Assembly (NCBI RefSeq): GCF_020880695.1
Contig: NZ_JAJIWO010000004.1
Coordinates: forward strand, 248,001-312,000
Length of the DNA: 64,000 nucleotides
Source of the DNA: Mucilaginibacter sp. UR6-11
Lineage (GTDB): Bacteria > Bacteroidota > Bacteroidia > Sphingobacteriales > Sphingobacteriaceae
Direction of reading: 5' to 3'
Shown: piece after piece, positions 43,816 through 53,062 of the stretch
How the letters are laid out: every line of letters begins with the position of its first letter
Position numbering within the stretch: position 1 is the first letter of the stretch
Made by a program: the position numbers and the translations under genes
The notes under the pieces: model-generated
What the model saw: the letters and a program-made list of their open reading frames with translations, nothing else
What the model was told of the DNA's origin: nothing
Databases searched by the model: none

Positions 43816-44405
43816 GGTTGCTTTTTTTGTCATCCTGAGCCGCAGCAAAAGCCAGGGGTGTAAAGATAGTTAGTTGGTGTCTTGCGGTGTCTTGTCTGTC
43901 TTGTAAAAATAATTAACAAGACACTTAAGACAGTGTCTTGTTCTGTCTTGTCTGTCTTGTAAAATAATTAACAAGACAGTACAAGACACTACAAGACAGT
44001 TTAACCATTCCTCCCTCCTTGCAATCACCGCGGGAAGACGTGGTGGATTATCAAGAAGCCTGTCTTGCTTGTCTTGTCTGTCTTATAACGAGACAAGCGA
44101 GACAGTGCAAGACAGTTTTTTACCTACACCCTCTCCACCAGGTTATTGCGAGGAGGGAGTAATAAGGCAGTATAGCTATTGAGTTGCCTGTCTTGTAGTG
44201 TCTTGTAAAATAAATAACAAGACAGTACAAGACACTACAAGACAGTTTAACCATTCCTTCCCCGCTACAATCGCCAACATCCTCCCGTGTCATTGCGAGG
44301 AACGAAGACAACCGACCATAAGCCAATCAGCTGTGATAAATCTTGCACTAAATAACAAAGGCCCCGGTAAACCGGGGCCTTTTGTATATCATTTTGTGTG
44401 ATAGC
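43816..44405. repeat. 590-bp non-coding block of TGTCTTG hairpins and mixed dispersed repeats
   Basis: No gene is visible here. Four modules are built on units TGTCTTG or TGTCTTGT that fold back on ACAAGACA units: A about 43877-43933, B about 43932-44000, C 44060-44115, D 44188-44245. In D, the 19-base arm CTGTCTTGTAGTGTCTTGT is exactly complementary to 44227-44245. In C the outer pair changes together (CTGTCTTGC with GCAAGACAG). B and D share the right-hand flank ACAAGACACTACAAGACAG. Between them sit an inverted pair (44011-44029 with 44141-44159, 17 of 19 matches) and CATTGCGAGGAACGAAG (44291-44307), which resembles a dispersed repeat seen in many bacteria, as does GTCATCCTGAG at 43829. The role is unknown. 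Confidence 0.85.
44356..44384. terminator. Bidirectional GC-rich terminator at the end of pgk
   Basis: AAAGGCCCCGG (44357-44367) pairs with CCGGGGCCTTT (44372-44382) around TAAA, with a T-tract on the right and, read leftward, a matching T-tract. It ends the leftward pgk transcript. Confidence 0.92.
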
Positions 44406-45596
44406 TTAATCATTTATCGCTTTAACACCCGGCAATTCTTTGCCTTCCATATACTCAAGCAAGGCGCCGCCTCCGGTTGATACGTAGCTTACCTGTTTGG
44501 TCATGTTAAATTTTGAAACTGCCGCTGCCGAGTCGCCGCCGCCGATAAGCGAGAACGCGCCGTTTTGGGTTGCCTTAACAACCGCTTCGGCAATGGCTTT
44601 GGTACCTACCAAAAATTTCTCCATCTCAAAAACACCCATCGGGCCGTTCCACAGGATGGTTTTTGACTCGGCAACCACTTTGCTAAACAGGGCCACGGTT
44701 TCAGGGCCAATATCCAAACCCATCCAGCCGTCAGGGATCTCGCCGGTTTTTGCGACGCCGGTATTGGCGTTGTTTGAGAAATCATCAGCAGTGACATTAT
44801 CTACGGGTAACAACAGGTTAACACCTTTTTCTTTTGCTTTTTTGATCAGGCTCAATGCCAGGTCCTGCTTATCCAGCTCAACCAATGAGGTACCGATGTT
44901 GCCGCCCTGCGCCTTGGCAAAGGTATAAGCCATACCACCACCAATGATCAGGTTATCCACCTTGTCCAAAAGTTTCTCTATCAGCTCTATTTTATCAGAC
45001 ACCTTTGACCCGCCCATAATAGCGGTGAAAGGTTTTTCGGCATCATTTAATATTTTTTCGGCATTAGCCAGTTCGCTGGCCATTACATAACCAAAGTATT
45101 TGGCATCCGGGAAAAACTGTGCAATAATGGCGGTTGAGGCATGCGCGCGGTGGGCGGTGCCAAAGGCGTCATTTACATAAACATCGCCAAGTGCGGCTAA
45201 TTTTTTGGCAAACTCAACATCCCCTTTTTCTTCTTCTTTATAAAAACGCAGGTTCTCCAGCAACAATACTTCGCCACCCGACAGCGCTTTTGCTTTTTCA
45301 ACAGCCTCGGGGCCGATACAATCATTGGCAAACTGTACTTCCTGTCCCAGCAGATCAGACAGATACGGGATCACGTGCTTTAAAGAATCTTTCTCATCAG
45401 GACCATTTTTTGGCCTGCCCAGGTGCGACATTAAAATTACCGCGCCGCCATCAGTTAATATTTTTTTGATGGTTGGGATAGCCGCAGTTAAACGGTTATC
45501 GTCCGTAACTTTGCCATTCTCATCCAACGGAACGTTGAAATCAACGCGGATAAGTGCTTTTTTGCCCGTAAATTTTATTTGATCGATAGTTTTCAT
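44406..45596 (-). CDS. pgk: Phosphoglycerate kinase
   Basis: Pgk makes ATP from ADP and 1,3-bisphosphoglycerate in glycolysis. The 396-residue protein shows the substrate stretch [17 protein letters not shown] (about 14-30), [24 protein letters not shown] and the nucleotide site [12 protein letters not shown] near the C-terminus. Length and order are normal. It shares direction with gapdh farther to the right, but a 139-bp gap and a GNAT gene lie between, so glycolytic co-transcription is possible but not shown. Confidence 0.97.
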   Translation of the reverse strand: MKTIDQIKFTGKKALIRVDFNVPLDENGKVTDDNRLTAAIPTIKKILTDGGAVILMSHLGRPKNGPDEKDSLKHVIPYLSDLLGQEVQFANDCIGPEAVEKAKALSGGEVLLLENLRFYKEEEKGDVEFAKKLAALGDVYVNDAFGTAHRAHASTAIIAQFFPDAKYFGYVMASELANAEKILNDAEKPFTAIMGGSKVSDKIELIEKLLDKVDNLIIGGGMAYTFAKAQGGNIGTSLVELDKQDLALSLIKKAKEKGVNLLLPVDNVTADDFSNNANTGVAKTGEIPDGWMGLDIGPETVALFSKVVAESKTILWNGPMGVFEMEKFLVGTKAIAEAVVKATQNGAFSLIGGGDSAAAVSKFNMTKQVSYVSTGGGALLEYMEGKELPGVKAIND

Positions 45597-45735
45597 GCTG
45601 TCTGTGGTCTTTTTTAAGAGTCCGCCAAATTCAGCATTTAATTCTAAAATCCGAACTCAAAAAACAAAAAAGGTATTTTTAGTCTGTAACAATAAGTGCT
45701 ACGAAGGTAAACCGGCAATAATTTTACCGGGCCCG

Positions 45736-46170
45736 TTATTGTATTTTGGCATAAAGTACCTGGTGCGGGCCAATGCCGGGTATATCAAACTCGGGCGATA
45801 CGATTTCGAAACCCATATCCAGGTAAAATTTCAGGGCTTTTTTGCGGCCGTTGCACCATATGTAGTTTGCTTTTTGCCCGCGTAAGTAAACAATACCGAA
45901 ATTAAGCAGCCTGGTACCGATACCCTGCCCGCGAAATTTTGCAGAAGTTGCCATGCCACGCACCTGGTAGCCCTCGCCCTCAAACTGGCCATACTTTTGG
46001 GGATGGAACGATGCTATGCTGGTGAGTTCGCCTTTGATATAATACCCTATATGAAAGTTGCCTGCCACATTATCAGTCGGGAAACGGCACTCGTCGGGTG
46101 TTAATTTGCCTTCGCGCAATACGGCATTGCGCAGCGGCAATAGTTCTTCTACAGGTATAAATTTGATCAT
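45736..46170 (-). CDS. GNAT-family N-acetyltransferase
   Basis: A 144-residue protein with the acetyl-CoA motif VRGMATSAKFRGQGIGTRLL (about 70-89, pattern R-G-Q-G-I-G) and a C-terminal strand that ends GPHQVLYAKIQ. Acceptor unknown. Its ATG overlaps the last four bases of gapdh (ATGA), so it is translationally coupled to a glycolytic enzyme, which is unusual. Possible roles include acetylation of a small molecule or a protein. Confidence 0.87.
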   Translation of the reverse strand: MIKFIPVEELLPLRNAVLREGKLTPDECRFPTDNVAGNFHIGYYIKGELTSIASFHPQKYGQFEGEGYQVRGMATSAKFRGQGIGTRLLNFGIVYLRGQKANYIWCNGRKKALKFYLDMGFEIVSPEFDIPGIGPHQVLYAKIQ

Positions 46171-47162
46171 GTAAGTAAATGTATCTTTTCAACTAAATCT
46201 GCCAGGCGGCTTGAGTAGCCCATCTCATTATCATACCAGCCCACAACCTTAACCAGGTCGCCTACTATCGAGGTTAACTGCGCATCAAATATGCAACTAT
46301 GTGTATTACCCACAATATCCTGCGATACAATGGGATCCTCGGTATACTCCAGCACGTTTTTCATATCGCCCTGCGCCGCCTGTTTAAAGGCCTGGTTAAT
46401 CTCAGCTACGGTCGCCGGTGATTTTAAGATGCAGGTAAAATCAGTTAATGAACCGTTTAAAACCGGCACGCGTATGCCCGCGCCGCCCAGTTTACCTTCT
46501 AAATGCGGGAATATGGAGGTTATGGCTTTTGCCGCGCCTGTTGTTGTCGGGATAATTGAGGCTGATGCCGCGCGCGCCCTGCGCAGGTCCTTATGCGGGG
46601 TATCATGCAGGCTTTGATCGCCGGTCATGGAGTGTACGGTGGTAATATAGCCATCCATAATACCCCAGTTGTCGTCCAGTATCTTAACCATTGCCGCCAC
46701 GTTATTAGTGGTACACGAAGCGTTTGAGAGTATGGCCGACCGCAGGTCTACTATACCGTCATTAACCCCTAAAACCACCGTAGGCGCATTTCTATCGGTT
46801 GAGGGGGCCGAGATAATAACTTGTTTGGCACCGGCTGTTAAATGCTTTTCGGCATCCTGCCTGGCGGTAAATTTACCGGTCGACTCAATGACCAGGTCAA
46901 TAGCAAGTTCTTTCCAGGGCAGCTTTTCAGGTTCACGCCGGGCTATTACTTTTATGCTTTTGTTATTAATATACAGATGTTCTTCATCAAAGTTAACCGT
47001 ACCGGCAAACCCGTGATGCACAGAGTCATACTTAAATAAATGGGCCAGCGTGCGGGTATCGGCCAGGTCATTCACAGCAATTACCTCAATACCCGGTTTA
47101 GCTAAAATATTTCGTAAAAATATCCGCCCTATCCTGCCAAATCCGTTTATTGCTATTCTCAT
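46167..47162 (-). CDS. gap: Glyceraldehyde-3-phosphate dehydrogenase (type I)
   Basis: The 331-residue protein begins with the NAD-binding motif INGFGRIGR (about 5-13) and has the catalytic Cys150 in SNASCTTN and the conserved His in VHSMTGDQ. It oxidises glyceraldehyde 3-phosphate to 1,3-bisphosphoglycerate, the substrate of the pgk product encoded nearby. An upstream in-frame ATG at 47186 would add eight residues before the Rossmann strand and overlap a TACCTTTG promoter box, so the ATG at 47162 is preferred. Asp32 after the second strand favours NAD. Confidence 0.95.
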   Translation of the reverse strand: MRIAINGFGRIGRIFLRNILAKPGIEVIAVNDLADTRTLAHLFKYDSVHHGFAGTVNFDEEHLYINNKSIKVIARREPEKLPWKELAIDLVIESTGKFTARQDAEKHLTAGAKQVIISAPSTDRNAPTVVLGVNDGIVDLRSAILSNASCTTNNVAAMVKILDDNWGIMDGYITTVHSMTGDQSLHDTPHKDLRRARAASASIIPTTTGAAKAITSIFPHLEGKLGGAGIRVPVLNGSLTDFTCILKSPATVAEINQAFKQAAQGDMKNVLEYTEDPIVSQDIVGNTHSCIFDAQLTSIVGDLVKVVGWYDNEMGYSSRLADLVEKIHLLT

Positions 47163-47183
47163 TATGTTAACATAGATATAAGG

Positions 47184-47191
47184 CAAAGGTA
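47184..47191 (-). promoter_or_regulatory. -7 box of gap
   Basis: TACCTTTG on the minus strand is an exact consensus match, 21 bp before the ATG at 47162. A -33 TTG is not clear. Confidence 0.55.
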
Positions 47192-47264
47192 ACTAAAACA
47201 GGCCCTTGCGCCTAAATTTTTAGCTATAAACAGACATTAAGATTAGAATTGAAGTGTGTTTAAA

Positions 47265-48368
47265 CTACACAAACAGGTTACGAAAAGTAACATGCTCGCG
47301 CTCTTTAGAGCGAATCAGGAACGTAATTGCCCAGTTAAACAACATTGACATGGCGAATATAATAAGGATCAGCACAAAGTTACCCAGGCCGCTAAAGGCA
47401 AGCGCCAGCACCACCGTAACCAGGTTAAGGGTAGCCAGTATCATCGTTGTTTGCATATGCGTATAACCTAATCTTAAAATACGGTGATGGATATGATTAC
47501 GATCGGCAGTAAACGGGGATATGCCGCTCATTATCCTGATAAAAAACACCCGGAGTGTATCAAAAACCGGCCCGATCAGGATGGCTACGGTTATGGCAGG
47601 GGCCGAACTGATTTGCGGCGTACCGCCGGGGACAAATTTATTGACCTCAATTAATTTAATGGCCATTACCACTGATATCAGCCCGATAAACAGGGAGCCG
47701 GTATCGCCCATAAATATCTTGGCCGGCGAGACATTGTATCTTAAAAAGCCTGTTATAGAACCTACCAAAATTAAAGAAATTACGGCAAGCTGATATTGGT
47801 GGATATATAAAAACAACAGGGTAAAGATGCAATTTGTAAGGATACCGGTAACACCGGCCAGCCCGTCAATGCCATCAATAAGATTAAATGCGTTTACAAT
47901 TAAAATTATAACCAGTACCGACAGCGCACAACTGATAGCAAAAGGCAGGTCATACACACCAAACACCCCATACATACTGGTTAACCGGATGTTGCCAAGT
48001 GTCACTAATATCAGCGCAACAATAAATTGGATAGAAAACTTGGTGCTTGAGTTTACGCCCGAAAGATCATCCTTTAACCCAACTATAAATAAAATTACAC
48101 TTGCCGTAAGCAAATAGCCAATGGGGAACGATTGGTCAATCAGGCTAAAAACCAAAGCGGTAATGCTAAAACTAACAAAAATTGCAACTCCGCCTAACCG
48201 CGGTATACCGTGATCATGTTGTTTTCTGAAATGACCTATATCATCATATAAATGACGTGCACGGGCAACGTGCAAAATTGAAGGGATGGCAATGGTTGAT
48301 AACAGCGCGGCAAACCCGGTTATAGACAAATAATAAATAAGCTGGTAATGAATTATAAATTCTGGCAT
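47265..48368 (-). CDS. WecA/TagO-type undecaprenyl-phosphate glycan phosphotransferase
   Basis: This integral membrane protein of 367 residues has about 11 helices and the MraY/WecA motifs: DDIGHFRKQHDHGIPRLGG, the DD pair in GLKDDLSG, NAFNLIDGIDGLAG, and FMGDTGS, plus a C-terminal HIHHRIL. It transfers a sugar-1-phosphate to undecaprenyl phosphate, the first step of O-antigen or exopolysaccharide repeat synthesis. An ATG at 48422 would add 18 residues but lies upstream of a TAAATTTG box, so 48368 is preferred. It lies leftward, next to a GT2 gene, at the edge of the polysaccharide locus. Confidence 0.9.
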   Translation of the reverse strand: MPEFIIHYQLIYYLSITGFAALLSTIAIPSILHVARARHLYDDIGHFRKQHDHGIPRLGGVAIFVSFSITALVFSLIDQSFPIGYLLTASVILFIVGLKDDLSGVNSSTKFSIQFIVALILVTLGNIRLTSMYGVFGVYDLPFAISCALSVLVIILIVNAFNLIDGIDGLAGVTGILTNCIFTLLFLYIHQYQLAVISLILVGSITGFLRYNVSPAKIFMGDTGSLFIGLISVVMAIKLIEVNKFVPGGTPQISSAPAITVAILIGPVFDTLRVFFIRIMSGISPFTADRNHIHHRILRLGYTHMQTTMILATLNLVTVVLALAFSGLGNFVLILIIFAMSMLFNWAITFLIRSKEREHVTFRNLFV

Positions 48369-48407
48369 ATAATTAACCAGTAGTGCTTTAGCGTATATAT
48401 TAGCGAC

Positions 48408-48415
48408 CAAATTTA
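48408..48415 (-). promoter_or_regulatory. -7 box ahead of the WecA-type gene
   Basis: TAAATTTG on the minus strand, an exact consensus match, 39 bp before the ATG at 48368. It would lie inside the gene if the ATG at 48422 were used. Confidence 0.45.
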
Positions 48416-48474
48416 TTAACATGACTTGCTCTTATAGTATTATACTCGTTAAAATCTCCACTAATCAGCCTGTG

Positions 48475-49221
48475 TTATACATACTGAAATATCTTTCTTA
48501 ATGGTTTAAAAACTACACACAAAAGGGGGATTATCACCCCATTTTTCTTCATGGCCCTAAAATCACATACCCAGGCGTTAAAACGGTTATAGTAACTCCG
48601 GTTACTAACTCCACCTACAACCATATTAACCATTACTTTATTTAAATAAGCAGTTTTAGCCTTATTTAAGTGGATGAACCGCAGCATCAATTCATAGTCT
48701 GCGGCCGTTCCAAATTGCAAATTATACAAGCCCCACTCTTTATATAAAGATCTTTTACAGTAAAAAGTGGGATGGGGCGGCATCCATCCCCAGTTAAACA
48801 TACCGTGATTATATGTTCCGGAAACCCATCTGCGCTTTGTCACTCCTTCCGGATTGATATAGTTCAAATTTCCGAACACAATATCGGTATTTTTCTTTTT
48901 AAAAACATCGGCTACGTCAAATAATATTTCCTTATACGCAAAAATGTCGTCAGAGTTTAGTATTCCGATAATATCGCCGGTAGCCAAACTTATCCCTTTA
49001 TTCATTGCGTCGTAAATTCCCTTGTCGGGTTCTGAAATAAGATGGCTGATATGTTGCCGGTGTTGATCGATAATTTGCAGCGTGCCATCGGTTGATCCGC
49101 CGTCGATAATTATATATTCAACGTTATTATAATTTTGCGCTGCAACTGATTCAATACAGTGACCTATAGTTTTTTGCGAATTGAGCGTAACGGTAATCAA
49201 AGAAATTTTTAAATCCTGCAC
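48475..49221 (-). CDS. Glycosyltransferase family 2
   Basis: This 248-residue protein has the GT-A fold opening SLITVTLNSQKTIGHCIESV, the EYIIIDGGSTDGT motif, the DxD-like NSDD metal-binding motif (about 89-92) and the later ADYELMLRF. It transfers a sugar to a lipid-linked acceptor on the cytoplasmic side. The start codon is GTG at 49221 (reading GTGCAGGATTTA); no ATG fits the beginning of the fold. It is divergent from the Wza-like gene, with a 95-bp spacer that must carry two promoters. Confidence 0.9.
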   Translation of the reverse strand: MQDLKISLITVTLNSQKTIGHCIESVAAQNYNNVEYIIIDGGSTDGTLQIIDQHRQHISHLISEPDKGIYDAMNKGISLATGDIIGILNSDDIFAYKEILFDVADVFKKKNTDIVFGNLNYINPEGVTKRRWVSGTYNHGMFNWGWMPPHPTFYCKRSLYKEWGLYNLQFGTAADYELMLRFIHLNKAKTAYLNKVMVNMVVGGVSNRSYYNRFNAWVCDFRAMKKNGVIIPLLCVVFKPLRKIFQYV

Positions 49222-49316
49222 TTGTGAAAAAATACGCTAAGTTATAGTGACAAATATGTAGTTTTGGGATTAATGCTGAATAGATATAAAATATTAAGCT
49301 GAATTTTAATATACAT
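49222..49316. promoter_or_regulatory. Divergent promoter region at the head of the polysaccharide operon
   Basis: This AT-rich 95-bp gap separates the GT2 and the Wza-like gene. TTTTG at 49262-49266 could be a -33 element for the rightward operon; at the expected spacing lies a TATAAAAT-like stretch (49286-49292) rather than TAnnTTTG. No clear operator is visible. Confidence 0.35.
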
Positions 49317-50099
49317 ATGCGCTATTTAATTATTCTATCCCTTATTACCGGGCTGTTTTTTACATCATGTTCGTACAAACAAGACCAGGCACTTTTTGAA
49401 CGAAAAACTTTGACCCCGGACAGCAGTCTGTCACAAAATCTTTCAAATATAAGCAATTATCGTATTAAGCCTCAGGATATTCTGCAGATCACCAATGTGC
49501 AAAACAGCAAAAGCCTTATTGACCTGTCGGCAGGTGCGTCCCTTGCAAGCGGGGGCAATACGGGTGCACCCAACACGGCACAGGAAGATATTTATCTTGT
49601 TGATGAAGATGGCCTCATCGGCTTGCCCGGATTGGGGCGGGTACCTATAGCGGGCCTGACGCGCACAGAGGCCAGGAAGCATCTGGAAGAATTATATAGT
49701 AAAGAGCTAAAACATCCCCTACTTGAGGTTAAAATAATAAACCTTAAAGTAAACATTACCGGCGAGGTCAAAGCGCCGGGAAATGTAGTTTTAACCAAAG
49801 ACCGCCCTACCCTAATTGAGGTATTAGGCGATGCCGGCGGCCTTACCGCGAACGCTGACGAAAAACACATTAAAATAATTCGCGCGGATAAAAACTCAAC
49901 TATAGATATTATTGACCTTAGCGATATCAGGACGTTAACGAGCCCCAGAATTATCGTCCAGAATAATGACATCATTTACGTGGCGCAAAACAGAAAAGCA
50001 ATACGTAACAGCAACCTCCAGAATTTTTCAGCTCTAGTACAGCCGGCTTTACTTTTAGTTAACACAGTATTGATAATTTTAACACTTGTGCGTAAATAA
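49317..50099 (+). CDS. Polysaccharide export lipoprotein (Wza/OPX-like)
   Basis: A 260-residue lipoprotein with lipobox FFTSC (Cys18) and the polysaccharide export domain starting at YRIKPQDILQITN (about 46), then an SLBB-like part (VNITGEVKAPGNVVLTKDRPT). It ends in a hydrophobic helix (LVQPALLLVNTVLIILTLV). OPX proteins form the outer-membrane or trans-envelope conduit for capsule and exopolysaccharide. Family in this phylum is short compared with E. coli Wza. The stop overlaps the next start by one base (TAATGG), so export lipoprotein and kinase are coupled. Confidence 0.92.
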   Translation: MRYLIILSLITGLFFTSCSYKQDQALFERKTLTPDSSLSQNLSNISNYRIKPQDILQITNVQNSKSLIDLSAGASLASGGNTGAPNTAQEDIYLVDEDGLIGLPGLGRVPIAGLTRTEARKHLEELYSKELKHPLLEVKIINLKVNITGEVKAPGNVVLTKDRPTLIEVLGDAGGLTANADEKHIKIIRADKNSTIDIIDLSDIRTLTSPRIIVQNNDIIYVAQNRKAIRNSNLQNFSALVQPALLLVNTVLIILTLVRK

Positions 50100-52531
50100 T
50101 GGAAGAGTTAAACAAAACGCAACATAAATCACCAAACCAGGAGCTGGATTATTTAAAAATTGTCAGGATCATACTAAGCCGCTGGTACTGGATAGCCGGT
50201 TCTGTTATAATATGCGTGCTGGCGTCAAATATTTACCTGTGGTATACGCCCAAGATTTATTCTACAACTGCAATAATGAAGTTTGAGGATAAAAAATCTG
50301 AGATAGGTGATTTAGTAGGCGTACCAAATGTTATTGAACGCACCAATGGCTCCAGGCTTCAAAGTGAAACTGTGGTATTGACAAGTACACCGCTGCTGTT
50401 AAATGCAATCAGGCAACTTGATTACCGGATAAGCTTTTATGTGGTAGGCCGGGTTCTTAATCGCACTAATGAGTTATATCCGTCAAAACCGCTGGATATC
50501 CAGCTGATAAAACTTGACAGTACAAATTTTTTTCACGACCTGATAACCTTTAAGCCGGTAAGCGATAATTCTTTTAGCCTGAGTTATAAAGATGGCGGTA
50601 AGGAAATACAAAAAGTATATCGCTATAATGCGCCGTTTGTTATAGGGCCAACCGCTATCAGCATAAAAAATCCGGGTAATTTATCCAAAACAACTTCTAT
50701 TTTATTTAAGCTAAACGCGCCTGAAGATTTTGTAGCCCGGGTAAGGGCTGGTTTACAAACCAGCGAAACCTCAAAAAACTCAAACATGCTGTTGCTGCGT
50801 CAAACCGACATGAACCCCCAGTTTGCCACAGATGTTTTAAATGCCATTGTAAAGGAGTATTTAAATTATGACCGCGAACAGAAAGCGCAGTCGGCGTCGC
50901 AAATGATCAGGTTTATTGACAGCCAGCTTGAGGTTCTCTCGGGCGGGGTTAGAGGGTCTGAAAACTCTATAAAACAATTTAAGCAAACCAATAAAATGAT
51001 GGATTTAACGTCGGCAACTGAAAGGGTTGTCGGCAAGGCCAAAGATCTTGAATCGCAGATAGATTTGTTAAAAATTGACCTGATCGCTATTGATCAGCTC
51101 AGGCAGGACATCATAAAGGGCAAAGACAATGTAAATCTTAACCTGGTAACCGGCGCCAGCGTTGTGGATGGCCAGTTAGGGACATTTATAACCAGCCTAA
51201 ACAGTTTGCTGGTTTCAAAAACAGCCTATCTTAAAACCTATAACAGCGCATCGCAGGTAGTACAGGATATAGATAAGCAAATACTGTTACTTAAAAACAA
51301 TGCATTAACCAGTATAAATTTATCAAGGCAGCTAATTGAAAGTAAAATTAAATTTTTGCAATCACAGCTTGGCCCCGTTAATCAAAAAATTGCTGAGTTA
51401 CCCACCGCCGAACGTGACCTGGTTAGTTTGAAACGCGATTTTGATGTTAATGATAAAGTTTACTCTTCCCTGTCTGAGAAAAAAATAGATCAGGAAATAT
51501 TCAGGGCCGGCATTTTACCGGGTGCAACCATCGTAGACCTCGCTCATCTTAATTATGTCCCTGTTTCGCCGGATGAACGTGGCACCCACCAAAAAGCATT
51601 AATGTTGGGGCTTGCCATCGGCCTGGGCGTAATTGTTTTAATACGGGTTTTAAACCCCTTTATTTATGACAAGGAAACTGTTGAAAGCTTAACTACAATA
51701 CCGATAATTGGGGTAATCCGTAAATTCCCTGATGAGATCGATCAGTTTAGCACGCAAATATTAGCTATCAGCAAACCCAAATCTATTTTTGCAGAATCTG
51801 TACGTTCGGTACGTACCAATTTAAACTTCCTGGCGTCCGAAAAAGAGAGTAAAGTAATTTGCATAACTTCAGAGGTAGCGGGCGAGGGAAAATCATTTGT
51901 TGCTGTAAACCTGTCAAGCACGCTTTCATTAATTGATAAAAAAGTAGTGCTGGTAGCTGCTGATTTAAGGCGGTCTAAACTGCATAAAACGTTCCATGTG
52001 CCTAATGACATGGGGTTAAGCAGTTTCCTGGCTAATCAGTGTGCTGCAGATGATATCATAAATCACTCTAACCAAACCGGACTTGATTTTATAGTTTCGG
52101 GCCCGGTACCCCCTAATCCGTCAGAGTTATTACATTCTGAGCGGATGCGTGAGCTGATAACTCACCTTTCAACAATATACGATATTGTAATGATCGACAC
52201 CGCGCCAATAGGCCTGGTATCAGATGCGATACCTTTAATCAGGATAAGTGACATTAATGTTTTTGTGATACGGTCGGGCAAATCGAAATTTCATTCAGCT
52301 ACGGTTCCGCAACGCCTGGCTAACGAATATCACCTCAACAATACGGTGATCGTATTAAACGCCTTTGCGCAGGATTTGCTTCACTCCAGATATTACACTA
52401 CTAAATTTAACGGAGATAACTATGGCAAATATTACTATTATTCTGACTATAGCGGTTATGACGGCTCTGGCTATTATATAGATCCGGACGAAAGTAAATG
52501 GTGGCAAATATGGCGTTGGTTTAAAAAATAA
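50099..52531 (+). CDS. Polysaccharide co-polymerase with tyrosine autokinase domain (Wzc-like)
   Basis: An 810-residue inner-membrane protein: Wzz-like N-terminus with a helix at about 33-52, a long periplasmic coiled-coil region, a second helix at about 500-520 and a C-terminal BY-kinase domain with P-loop VAGEGKS (about 593-599), Walker A' LVAADLRRSK (about 617-626) and Walker B IVMIDTAP (about 698-705). A tail of about 40 residues (about 765-805) has 11 Tyr, as in autophosphorylating kinases. It sets polymer length and coordinates export with the Wza-like lipoprotein. The usual Pro of the Walker A' (D-x-D-x-R-x-P) is replaced by Ser. Confidence 0.93.
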   Translation: MEELNKTQHKSPNQELDYLKIVRIILSRWYWIAGSVIICVLASNIYLWYTPKIYSTTAIMKFEDKKSEIGDLVGVPNVIERTNGSRLQSETVVLTSTPLLLNAIRQLDYRISFYVVGRVLNRTNELYPSKPLDIQLIKLDSTNFFHDLITFKPVSDNSFSLSYKDGGKEIQKVYRYNAPFVIGPTAISIKNPGNLSKTTSILFKLNAPEDFVARVRAGLQTSETSKNSNMLLLRQTDMNPQFATDVLNAIVKEYLNYDREQKAQSASQMIRFIDSQLEVLSGGVRGSENSIKQFKQTNKMMDLTSATERVVGKAKDLESQIDLLKIDLIAIDQLRQDIIKGKDNVNLNLVTGASVVDGQLGTFITSLNSLLVSKTAYLKTYNSASQVVQDIDKQILLLKNNALTSINLSRQLIESKIKFLQSQLGPVNQKIAELPTAERDLVSLKRDFDVNDKVYSSLSEKKIDQEIFRAGILPGATIVDLAHLNYVPVSPDERGTHQKALMLGLAIGLGVIVLIRVLNPFIYDKETVESLTTIPIIGVIRKFPDEIDQFSTQILAISKPKSIFAESVRSVRTNLNFLASEKESKVICITSEVAGEGKSFVAVNLSSTLSLIDKKVVLVAADLRRSKLHKTFHVPNDMGLSSFLANQCAADDIINHSNQTGLDFIVSGPVPPNPSELLHSERMRELITHLSTIYDIVMIDTAPIGLVSDAIPLIRISDINVFVIRSGKSKFHSATVPQRLANEYHLNNTVIVLNAFAQDLLHSRYYTTKFNGDNYGKYYYYSDYSGYDGSGYYIDPDESKWWQIWRWFKK

Positions 52532-52546
52532 GACGCTGTTTAATTT

Positions 52547-53062
52547 ATGGTTTCAAGATTAAATAAGGCCGACTACAAGTGGTACCCGGTTTATACACAA
52601 CCACGAGCCGAAAAAAAAGCCTGCCAGGCATTGTTAAATAAAGGGATAGAGGCTTATTTACCCCTTCATCGCCAGCTAAAGCAATGGAGCGACAGAAAAA
52701 AATGGGTGGAAGAGCCCTTTATTAAATCCTATCTTTTCGTCCGTATTACAGAACGTGAGCAAACCGAAGTGTTAATGACCAAAGGGGTGGCACGTTTTAT
52801 ATACTTTTCGAACAAAATAACCTCGATGCCCGACAGGCAAATTGATGATGTTAAATTATTAATGGCCAGCCCCTATGAACTGGAAATTACCGAGGAAAAT
52901 TTACAACCAGGCGAAAAAATCATGATCAAAGCCGGCCCGCTTAAGGGAATGACCGGCGAAATAATTTCTTATCGTTCACAAAAACAATTAATATTAAGGC
53001 TTGAAAGCCTTGGTTGCTCCATCGTCGTAAATATCGCGGCAACGTTAATTGAAAGGTTTTAA
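52547..53062 (+). CDS. UpxY-type NusG paralogue, transcription antiterminator
   Basis: The 171-residue protein has a NusG N-terminal (NGN) domain beginning KWYPVYTQPRAEKKACQALLNKG and a C-terminal KOW region (GEKIMIKAGPLKGMTGEIIS). Specialised NusG paralogues of the UpxY/RfaH type bind RNA polymerase at the 5' leader of long polysaccharide operons and prevent early termination. Here it lies inside the locus, after the Wza-Wzc pair and 153 bp before the asparagine synthase gene, so it would act on the genes that follow. No ops-like recruitment sequence was recognised. Confidence 0.92.
   Translation: MVSRLNKADYKWYPVYTQPRAEKKACQALLNKGIEAYLPLHRQLKQWSDRKKWVEEPFIKSYLFVRITEREQTEVLMTKGVARFIYFSNKITSMPDRQIDDVKLLMASPYELEITEENLQPGEKIMIKAGPLKGMTGEIISYRSQKQLILRLESLGCSIVVNIAATLIERF

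Noticed and set aside
43877..44245. CRISPR array
   Set aside because: The repeats are inverted hairpin arms of 7-10-bp units, without regular spacers of about 30 bp, and there are no cas genes nearby.
48369..48422. 18-residue extension of the WecA-type protein
   Set aside because: A TAAATTTG box lies inside it and the helix pattern starts well at 48368; the choice is not certain.
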